DNA from: Clostridiales bacterium
GTDB taxonomy: Bacteria > Bacillota > Clostridia > Christensenellales > Pumilibacteraceae
Length of the DNA stretch: 64,000 bases
NCBI GenBank assembly: GCA_015055625.1
Contig: SVHU01000009.1
Span: forward strand, 33,395-97,394
Reading direction: 5' to 3'
Positions 33,121-40,055 of the stretch are shown here, one piece after another; the stretch's first letter is position 1, and each line of letters opens with the position of its first letter. Both the position numbers and the translations under genes were made by a program. Below the pieces are notes generated by a model. The model was not told the DNA's origin and did no database searches. It worked only from the letters and a program-made list of their open reading frames with translations.

Positions 33121-34335
33121 ATGAAATTACTAAATGCAAGCGTGTGTGCGTCAAAAGGATTTAAGGCAAGCGGAGTGCACTGCGGAATAAGAAAGAACAG
33201 AACTAAAAAAGACCTTGCGCTTATTTATAGCGAAGTTCCTGCAACGTGTTGCGCGGTGTATACAACAAACCTTGTAAAGGGCGCGCCCCTTACGGTTACT
33301 AAAAACCATATTGCAAACGGTGTTGCTCAAGCAGTTATTTGCAACAGCGGTAACGCTAATACCTGTAATGCAAACGGTATAGAGATTGCTGAGCAAACTT
33401 GTTCGCTTTTGGCAAAAGAACTTAATATAAACGCAAACGATATCGTAGTAGCTTCTACTGGAGTTATTGGACAGCCCCTAGATATTGAACCTATTGCAAA
33501 CGGTATCCCCTCACTTGTAAGCGCGCTTAGCGAAAATGGAGAGCACGACGCGTCGGAAGGAATTATGACCACCGATACTGTTGCAAAGGAAGTTGCGGTA
33601 GAGTTCGAAATTGGTGGAAAGACTTGTCGTATTGGCGGTATTGCTAAAGGTAGCGGAATGATTCACCCCAATATGGCAACTATGCTCGTATTCATTACGT
33701 CGGACGTTGCTATCAGTCAGGCTATGCTTCAAAAGGCGCTCTCTTCGGATATTGAGAACACCTTTAATATGGTTAGTGTGGACGGAGATACTTCTACAAA
33801 CGATATGGTTACCGTGCTTGCAAACGGAATGGCTAAAAACAAGCTTATTGATAGCGAAGGTGAGGACTTTGATATCTTCATGAAGGCGCTCAATACCGTA
33901 ACCGTTCACCTTTGCAAAATGATTGCTGGCGACGGTGAGGGCGCAACTAAGCTTTTAGAGTGTTCGGTAAGCGGAGCAAAAGACCTTAAAACCGCAAAGA
34001 TTGTAGCAAAGAGCGTAATTTGCTCGTCTTTATTAAAGGCTGCAATGTTTGGCGCGGACGCTAACTGGGGCAGAGTGCTTTGCGCTATCGGTTATAGTGG
34101 CGCGGACGTAGACGTAAACACTATTGACGTATCGTTTAAGAGTAACAAGGGAACAATCGACGTGTGCAAAAACGGCGCAGGCGTGGATTTTTCGGAAGAA
34201 ATTGCGAAAGAGATTTTGCTTGAAAAGGAAATTGAAATATTAGTAAAAGTGGGCGAGGGCGAGTATTCTTCCAAGGCTTGGGGATGCGACTTGACCTACG
34301 ATTACGTAAAAATTAACGGTGATTACCGCACCTAA
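33121..34335 (+). CDS. argJ: Bifunctional ornithine acetyltransferase / N-acetylglutamate synthase
   Basis: 404 residues from the ATG at 33121 (AAGGAG 6 bases upstream). The self-cleavage site is visible in KGSGMIHPNMATMLVF: the chain is cut before the Thr of MATML, which becomes the nucleophile. It moves acetyl from N-acetylornithine to glutamate, recycling acetyl groups and making a separate ArgE unnecessary. Whether it can also use acetyl-CoA cannot be told by eye, but no argA is present here. Spacing of 10 bases to argC. Confidence 0.94.
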   Translation: MKLLNASVCASKGFKASGVHCGIRKNRTKKDLALIYSEVPATCCAVYTTNLVKGAPLTVTKNHIANGVAQAVICNSGNANTCNANGIEIAEQTCSLLAKELNINANDIVVASTGVIGQPLDIEPIANGIPSLVSALSENGEHDASEGIMTTDTVAKEVAVEFEIGGKTCRIGGIAKGSGMIHPNMATMLVFITSDVAISQAMLQKALSSDIENTFNMVSVDGDTSTNDMVTVLANGMAKNKLIDSEGEDFDIFMKALNTVTVHLCKMIAGDGEGATKLLECSVSGAKDLKTAKIVAKSVICSSLLKAAMFGADANWGRVLCAIGYSGADVDVNTIDVSFKSNKGTIDVCKNGAGVDFSEEIAKEILLEKEIEILVKVGEGEYSSKAWGCDLTYDYVKINGDYRT

Positions 34336-34352
34336 GAAAACGGAGAAGAAAA

Positions 34353-35222
34353 ATGGACGAAATTTTTTCTAACGCGCAAAGAGCTGAGGTTCTAACTCAA
34401 GCTCTTCCCAATATCAGACATTATAACGGCAAGATTGTCGTTGTTAAGTACGGCGGAAACGCAATGATAAATCCCATACTGAAAGAGCAAGTTATGGAAG
34501 ATATGGTGCTTTTGCATCTTATTGGAGTAAAAGTTGTTCTCGTTCATGGCGGTGGTCCTGAAATTAGCGAGCTTATGGCGAAAATGGGTAAAAAGCCAGT
34601 GTTTGTGGACGGACTTAGAGTAACGGACAAGGAAACCGTGGACATTGTTCAGATGGTACTTGCAGGAAAAGTAAACAAAACGCTTGTAAACCTTTTGGAA
34701 AAGAAAGGTGGCAAGGCTATGGGTATTTCGGGTATGGACGGACGTCTTATCGAGGCTAAGATCAAGGATGAAAGACTTGGCTTTGTGGGTAAGATAACCA
34801 ATATCAATATTGATCCCGTTTTGGATCTTTTGGAAAAGGGTTATATACCGGTTGTTTCTACGCTTGGTTGTGATGCCGACGGAAATGCGTATAACATTAA
34901 CGGAGATACAGCTGCAGCTTATATTGCAGGAGCTTTAAATGCAGAGCGTCTTATTATGATGACGGATATCGCGGGAGTTTTGAAAGATATCGACGATCCC
35001 GATTCGCTCATTTCTAAGATAAGCGTAAAGGAAGCTGAGGTTCTTAAAACGGACGGAATTATTTCAGGCGGTATGATTCCAAAAATCGATTGTTGTATCG
35101 AAGCTATTAATAAGGGCGTTAAAAACGTTGTTATTATGGACGGACGCGTTCCTCACTCTATTTTAATGGAGCTTCTTACCGACGAGGGCGCAGGTACTAT
35201 GGTTACGGGTGATAACGAATGA
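34353..35222 (+). CDS. argB: Acetylglutamate kinase
   Basis: 289 residues. Amino-acid-kinase fold: KYGGNAM near 30-36, VHGGGPEI near 65-72, GFVGKITNIN and NINGDTAAAYIA in the acetylglutamate/ATP sites. It phosphorylates N-acetylglutamate. The N-terminal extension (about 20 residues before the first strand) is the kind linked to arginine feedback in hexameric enzymes (family knowledge). It overlaps argD by 4 bases. Confidence 0.95.
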   Translation: MDEIFSNAQRAEVLTQALPNIRHYNGKIVVVKYGGNAMINPILKEQVMEDMVLLHLIGVKVVLVHGGGPEISELMAKMGKKPVFVDGLRVTDKETVDIVQMVLAGKVNKTLVNLLEKKGGKAMGISGMDGRLIEAKIKDERLGFVGKITNINIDPVLDLLEKGYIPVVSTLGCDADGNAYNINGDTAAAYIAGALNAERLIMMTDIAGVLKDIDDPDSLISKISVKEAEVLKTDGIISGGMIPKIDCCIEAINKGVKNVVIMDGRVPHSILMELLTDEGAGTMVTGDNE

Positions 35223-36388
35223 GTATAATTGAACAGGATAAAACGTATATTGCTAATACGTATGCTAGATTTCCGGTACATATCGTGAGCGGAAAAGGCT
35301 CGGTAGCGGTAGATGAAAACGGCAAAGAATATATAGATTTAGGCTCTGGAATAGGCGTTACTGCGTTTGGATATTGCGACGAAATTTGGAAAAACGCGGT
35401 TATGGACCAGCTTAATAAAGTTCAGCATACGTCCAATCTTTATTACACTACGCCGGGAGCTGAGCTTGCAAAAACCTTGTGCGACAGAACGGGAATGAAA
35501 AAGGTATTCTTTTCAAACTCGGGAGCAGAGGCTAACGAGTGTGCTATTAAGGTTGCAAGAAAGTACGCTAGTGATAATAAGGGCGAAGAATATTATACGA
35601 TTGTTACGCTTGTAAACAGCTTTCATGGAAGAACGCTTACCACGCTTTCAGCAACTGGTCAGGACCATTTCCATAAGCTTTTCAATCCTCTTACTCCTGG
35701 CTTTGTTTCCACTCCCGCAAACGATGTTGATGCGTTTGAAGAGTGTGTGAAAAATAACAAGGTTGCAGGTGTTATGCTAGAAACCGTACAGGGTGAGGGC
35801 GGAGTAAATCCCTTGGACGAAAAGTTTGTAAAAGCTGTTGCGGATATTTGTAAAAAAGAGGATATCATTCTTATTATAGACGAAGTTCAGACCGGTAACG
35901 GAAGATGCGGAAAATTGTATTCGTATCAAAACTACGGAATTTTCCCCGACGTTGTGTCCACAGCTAAAGGCTTAGGCGGAGGACTTCCTATTGGAGCGAC
36001 GTTAATGTCTAGTAAAGTTGAGTCTGTTCTTTCGTTTGGAGATCACGGCTCTACGTATGGGGCAAACCCAGTAGCATGCGCAGGAGCTAAGAGCATAATT
36101 GATCGTCTTAGTGATGAGTTTTTGGCAGAAGTTGACAAGAAAAGCGCATACGTATTTGAGAAAATTGGTCAAATGAAGGGTGTGGTTTCCGTATCCGGAC
36201 GCGGTCTTATGATAGGAATAAAGACAGAGCGCAACGCAAAAGAAGTGGTTTTAGAGTGTTTGGAAAAGGGCGTAATGTGTCTTACGGCAAAGGATAAAGT
36301 AAGACTTTTGCCTGCACTTAATATTTCGTATGAGCTACTTGATAAGGCGCTTTCGGTAATTGCTGAAGTGTGCGCTAAAGGAGTATAA
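35219..36388 (+). CDS. argD: Acetylornithine aminotransferase
   Basis: 389 residues, PLP-dependent class III aminotransferase. NSGAEANECAIK near 98-110 binds the PLP phosphate, IIDEVQTGNGRCGK carries the Asp that contacts the PLP ring nitrogen, and the lysine in VSTAKGLGGGLPIG forms the Schiff base. It makes N-acetylornithine from the ArgC product using glutamate. Its ATG overlaps the argB stop by 4 bases, giving translational coupling. Confidence 0.94.
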   Translation: MSIIEQDKTYIANTYARFPVHIVSGKGSVAVDENGKEYIDLGSGIGVTAFGYCDEIWKNAVMDQLNKVQHTSNLYYTTPGAELAKTLCDRTGMKKVFFSNSGAEANECAIKVARKYASDNKGEEYYTIVTLVNSFHGRTLTTLSATGQDHFHKLFNPLTPGFVSTPANDVDAFEECVKNNKVAGVMLETVQGEGGVNPLDEKFVKAVADICKKEDIILIIDEVQTGNGRCGKLYSYQNYGIFPDVVSTAKGLGGGLPIGATLMSSKVESVLSFGDHGSTYGANPVACAGAKSIIDRLSDEFLAEVDKKSAYVFEKIGQMKGVVSVSGRGLMIGIKTERNAKEVVLECLEKGVMCLTAKDKVRLLPALNISYELLDKALSVIAEVCAKGV

Positions 36389-36389
36389 A

Positions 36390-37406
36390 ATGAGTTTGTA
36401 TAAAAAGAGTTTCCTTAAGCTTTTGGATTTTACGCCACAAGAGATAGAAAAAATGTTGGAACTTGCAAGCGTGCTCAAGGCATATAAAAAGAAAGGCATA
36501 GCCCACAAACTTTGCGAGGGTAAAAGTGTAGCGCTCGTGTTTGAAAAGACGAGTACGCGTACACGTTGTGCTTTTGAGGTTGCATGCGCCGACCTTGGTA
36601 TGCACCCTGTATACCTCGATCCCAAAAGCTCGCAAATGGGCAAAAAGGAAAGCATTGCCGACACAGCAAGAGTACTTGGCAGAATGTTTGATGGTATAGA
36701 ATACAGGGGCTATGGTCAAACTATCGTAGAAGAGCTTGCAACTAAGTCTAAAGTGCCTGTTTGGAATGGACTTACCGACGAGTTTCACCCCACGCAAATA
36801 CTTGCAGATTTTCTAACCATTCAAGAACATTTTGGTTCGCTTAAAGGAAAAAAGCTCGTGTATATGGGCGATGCAAGATACAATATGGGCAATTCTCTTA
36901 TGGTAGGATGCGCAAAAATGGGTATGCATTTCGTTGCTTGCACAAGTAAAAAATACTTCCCCAACGTAGAACTTATTAAAGAGTGTGAAGAGGTTGCAAA
37001 GCAAACTGGAGCAAAGCTAGAGTTTATCGAAGACGTAGAAAAAGCTACTAAAAATGCTGACGTTATTTACACCGACGTTTGGGTGTCTATGGGTGAAGAT
37101 GCAAGCGTTTGGCAAGAACGTATCGCGGATCTTACGCCATATAGGGTAACAGAAGAGGTTATGAAAAACGCAGGCGAGCAGTGCAGATTTATGCATTGTC
37201 TTCCCGCTTTCCACGACCTTAACACTACGGTTGGTAAAGAAATTTATGATAAGTTTGGTATCGATTGTATGGAAGTTACCGACGGCGTGTTCGAAAGTGA
37301 GCAGTCTATCGTGTTTGACGAGGCGGAAAACCGCATGCACACAATAAAGGCTGTTATGGCAATTACGCTTTGCGACGACCAAACTATCGCTTCGCTTTTA
37401 AAATAA
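36390..37406 (+). CDS. argF: Ornithine carbamoyltransferase
   Basis: 338 residues from the ATG at 36390; AAAGGAG precedes it, and an upstream TTG at 36360 inside argD is unlikely. Carbamoyl-phosphate loop KTSTRTRCAFE near 50-60, HPTQILADF near 135, and the ornithine-site Cys in HCLPAFHD near 273. It forms citrulline. argG, argH and carAB are not in this window. Confidence 0.94.
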   Translation: MSLYKKSFLKLLDFTPQEIEKMLELASVLKAYKKKGIAHKLCEGKSVALVFEKTSTRTRCAFEVACADLGMHPVYLDPKSSQMGKKESIADTARVLGRMFDGIEYRGYGQTIVEELATKSKVPVWNGLTDEFHPTQILADFLTIQEHFGSLKGKKLVYMGDARYNMGNSLMVGCAKMGMHFVACTSKKYFPNVELIKECEEVAKQTGAKLEFIEDVEKATKNADVIYTDVWVSMGEDASVWQERIADLTPYRVTEEVMKNAGEQCRFMHCLPAFHDLNTTVGKEIYDKFGIDCMEVTDGVFESEQSIVFDEAENRMHTIKAVMAITLCDDQTIASLLK

Positions 37407-37511
37407 TACCTTTATAAGGTTGCGAGATAGATTTACTAAAGATCTGAACATAAGAAAAGTCTTACGTTAGACTTGACAAAAAATTTATCAAAAAAGGAAG
37501 GAAATTAAATT

Positions 37512-38021
37512 ATGGAAAAAATTAACAAGTACATTTCCGCCGCTATAATGATGGTAATCGGATTATTGCTTATTATCCTAAAGGGCGGAATTATTGGTAT
37601 TCTTCTTACGGCGCTTGGTGTTGCTCTTATCGTTATGGGAATACTTGATGCGGTGCAAAGAAAAGACGTGGTAAGATGCGTCATTAAGTGCGTAATAGGC
37701 GCTGTTATAATTTTGGGCGGATGGCTCTTTGTTGCGGTAATCCTCTTTATCTTGGGAGCGTTGCTTGTAGTTGTAGGAGTTTTGTGGATTGTAAAACTTG
37801 TTCAGCGTCATACTAAAGGTGAGAACTTGCTCGCAACAATAACAGCGTATATCGTTCCTGCTCTTTATATCCTTATCGGCGTATGCTTGTTCTTTAATCA
37901 AAGCGCGTTTATGGACGTAATGTTCATTATCGCAGGCGTAATCATTCTTGTGGACGGAATTGTTCAGCTTGTAAACGCAATTAAGGAAGATAATGCTGGA
38001 AGTGGCAAGAAAGGTGAATAA
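37512..38021 (+). CDS. DUF308-type small membrane protein
   Basis: 169 residues with about six hydrophobic helices, several with the GxxxxLLGxxLIVxGI spacing typical of DUF308/HdeD-like proteins. The C-terminus is a short charged tail. Function in this group is unknown; HdeD itself is an acid-stress protein in enteric bacteria, which need not carry over. RBS AAAGGAAGG. It is 105 bases after argF and has its own terminator. A TTGACA at 37474 has no matching -10. Confidence 0.75.
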   Translation: MEKINKYISAAIMMVIGLLLIILKGGIIGILLTALGVALIVMGILDAVQRKDVVRCVIKCVIGAVIILGGWLFVAVILFILGALLVVVGVLWIVKLVQRHTKGENLLATITAYIVPALYILIGVCLFFNQSAFMDVMFIIAGVIILVDGIVQLVNAIKEDNAGSGKKGE

Positions 38022-38069
38022 GGAATAGTTTAGAGTGTAAATGCATACAAGAATAAACTATAACAAGAA

Positions 38070-38106
38070 AAAGACGGTGGATAGAAATATCCGCCGTTAT
38101 TTTTAT
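38070..38106 (+). terminator. Terminator of the DUF308 gene
   Basis: AAGACGGTGGATA pairs with TATCCGCCGTT around GAAA; tail ATTTTTAT. Confidence 0.85.
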
Positions 38107-38210
38107 AATAATACTTGAGCTAATAAAACTTATTCAATTAAAAAACTTTATTAAAGTCTTGCAAAGCTTGTAAAAAAGTGCTAAAATAATATGAAAAATA
38201 GGAGGGCTTT

Positions 38211-39140
38211 ATGGAAAAAACTAAGCTATTGATAGATACTGATATCGGCGACGATATCGACGACTTGTTTGCGTTATACTTTGCATTGCGTAAAAATATA
38301 GAGATCGTGGGCGTAACCACGGTTTTTAAGGATACCGTTCAGCGCGCTAAAATGGTAAAAAAACTGTTTAACGAGTTTGGGCAAGGTTATGAAAACGTTC
38401 CAGTGTATGCAGGCTACGGAACGCCTCTTAACGGCATGGGTGGAGATAAAGAAAAATTATGTCAGTATACTCCTGAAATCGATGGGTTTTCACCCGATAA
38501 CAATAGCGAAGAAGAGGCAATAGATTTTATTATCGACGCATGTGAAAAGTATGGAAAGCAACTCACAGTTGTGGCTATCGGACCTTTTACTAATATTGCA
38601 AAAGCTATTCAAAAAAAGCCTGATGTTTTTCATAACGTTAACTTTGTTATTATGGGTGGAGCATTCTTCCGTCAGTATGCAGATTGGAACGTTATGTGCG
38701 ATGTAGAAAGCGCAAAAATTATGTTTGACAATGTTCCCACTCTTGAGTGTTTAGGCGCGGACGTAACGCATAAACTGGATATAGGACAGGAAGAAAGGAA
38801 TAAGATTTTGGCGTACAAAAATAGCGGAATGAACAGCGCAGGGCGATACGTTAGTGAGATTTTCGGTATTTTTACCAATTATAATAGACCTATTTATCTT
38901 CACGATCCGCTCGCCGTGTACTTCCCCATAAATCGTGAAATATGCAGTATGGAAAGAGCGCGAGTTGAAGTTGTAACAGAGGGAATTATGCGCGGAATAA
39001 CCTTTAATATCGACGCGTATAACAAATCGTATATGAATCCGTATTGCAAAGATTGTGGGAATAAAAATCGTATAAGTGTGGCAAAAGATGTTAAAAAGAG
39101 GGAGTTTACCGACTTATTTATTTCGGTTTTTGATGACTAA
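38211..39140 (+). CDS. Inosine-uridine-type nucleoside hydrolase
   Basis: 309 residues. The calcium-binding motif DTDIGDDIDD at about 9-18 marks the nucleoside hydrolase family, with VAIGPFTNIA near 120 and a C-terminal HDPLAVYFP near 225 carrying the active-site His-Asp. It cleaves the N-glycosidic bond of ribonucleosides in salvage. RBS AGGAGGG. A thioesterase gene follows after 14 bases, probably co-transcribed. Confidence 0.9.
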   Translation: MEKTKLLIDTDIGDDIDDLFALYFALRKNIEIVGVTTVFKDTVQRAKMVKKLFNEFGQGYENVPVYAGYGTPLNGMGGDKEKLCQYTPEIDGFSPDNNSEEEAIDFIIDACEKYGKQLTVVAIGPFTNIAKAIQKKPDVFHNVNFVIMGGAFFRQYADWNVMCDVESAKIMFDNVPTLECLGADVTHKLDIGQEERNKILAYKNSGMNSAGRYVSEIFGIFTNYNRPIYLHDPLAVYFPINREICSMERARVEVVTEGIMRGITFNIDAYNKSYMNPYCKDCGNKNRISVAKDVKKREFTDLFISVFDD

Positions 39141-39154
39141 GGAGTAATTTATTA

Positions 39155-39553
39155 ATGAAAACGCTAGATGAAATAAAAGAGTTCTTTTTAAAAGATAAGT
39201 TTGCTCAAAATTGTAGGATAGAAATACTAAGAGCAACCGACGGAGAAGCTGAATGTGTTATGCCTATAACAGACGATCATAAAAACGCGGTAGGCGGAGT
39301 GCAAGGCGGAGCGATATTTACGCTTGCCGATTATACTTTTGCAATTGCTTCCAATTTTAACTGCGACGCGTGTGTGTCCGTATCCGCCAGCGTGTCGTAT
39401 ATAAGAGTGGCAAAAACCGATACTCTTACCGCTGTTGCAATGCGTTTGGGAGAAAGCAAGCACATGGCTTTTTATGAGGTTAAGGTGTCTGATGGGCTTG
39501 GAGTTATCGCTTCGGTAAAGATTGATGGGTATAAAATTCAAGCTAAAAAATAA
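39155..39553 (+). CDS. PaaI-family hotdog thioesterase
   Basis: 132 residues, single hotdog fold. NAVGGVQGGAIFTLADYTFA is the signature with the catalytic-helix acidic residue, and SVSASVSYIRVAK the central strand. These enzymes hydrolyse aryl- or acyl-CoA thioesters. The window also has a PaaK-type aryl-CoA ligase (50792), so aryl-CoA could be the substrate, but the genes are 11 kb apart and the link is only a suggestion. RBS AAGGAG. Confidence 0.87.
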   Translation: MKTLDEIKEFFLKDKFAQNCRIEILRATDGEAECVMPITDDHKNAVGGVQGGAIFTLADYTFAIASNFNCDACVSVSASVSYIRVAKTDTLTAVAMRLGESKHMAFYEVKVSDGLGVIASVKIDGYKIQAKK

Positions 39554-39610
39554 AAAAAGAGGAAAATTAATAATATTGTAATCAAATTTTTCAAAAATTG
39601 TCTTTTGTGC

Positions 39611-39639
39611 TTGACAAACGCAGTTAATATTGATATACT
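39611..39639 (+). promoter_or_regulatory. Promoter of the 35-residue gene
   Basis: TTGACA at 39611-39616, 17-base spacer, TATACT at 39634-39639. Confidence 0.85.
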
Positions 39640-39671
39640 GTTATAAGACCAAGTAGGTGGAGGATGAAATT

Positions 39672-39779
39672 ATGTCTTTTGTTATTATCGGTTTAGTAAT
39701 ACTTGCTATTAACGCTGTGTATATTGCCGGTGTTTTTCTTACTGCTAAAAATGCAGGTAAAAGCAAAAAGAAAAAGTAA
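39672..39779 (+). CDS. 35-residue single-pass membrane protein
   Basis: Starts MSFVIIGLVILAINAVYIAG: one hydrophobic helix over about residues 3-25, followed by a basic tail ending in four lysines. Support: a GGTGGAGG ribosome site about 9 bases upstream, a consensus promoter, and a strong terminator 27 bases after the stop. The positive tail predicts a cytoplasmic C-terminus. Function unknown; it could bind a partner membrane protein or be a small regulatory peptide. Confidence 0.72.
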   Translation: MSFVIIGLVILAINAVYIAGVFLTAKNAGKSKKKK

Positions 39780-39805
39780 TTAGTTAAGATATTATTGTCG
39801 TTGTG

Positions 39806-39836
39806 GCGCATAAGGTGTATCCTTGTGCGCTTTTTT
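39806..39836 (+). terminator. Terminator of the 35-residue gene
   Basis: GCGCATAAGG pairs with CCTTGTGCGC around TGTAT; six T follow. Confidence 0.92.
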
Positions 39837-39926
39837 CGTGTGTTTAGAGTTGGTTTAACATGCGTCTATTTAAAATAAAAATATTCGATAAAAATTGACA
39901 AAAATTGACAATAACAATAAAAATGT

Positions 39927-39955
39927 TTGACTTTAAAGTGTTGTAGTTGTATAAT
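39927..39955 (+). promoter_or_regulatory. Promoter of the SipW-dependent surface protein gene
   Basis: TTGACT at 39927-39932, 17-base spacer, TATAAT at 39950-39955; leader of about 95 bases. Confidence 0.83.
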
Positions 39956-40055
39956 ATGAAAGCTTGCATAATGACAATGTATATGTAATATACATAACTG
40001 TGCTTTTATCGCTATGTAGCGTTAAAATAAATATTTTTTAGGAGGTCATTGAAAA

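Noticed and set aside
37474..37500. Promoter before the DUF308 gene
   Set aside because: TTGACA is present but no acceptable -10 box lies 16-18 bases downstream.
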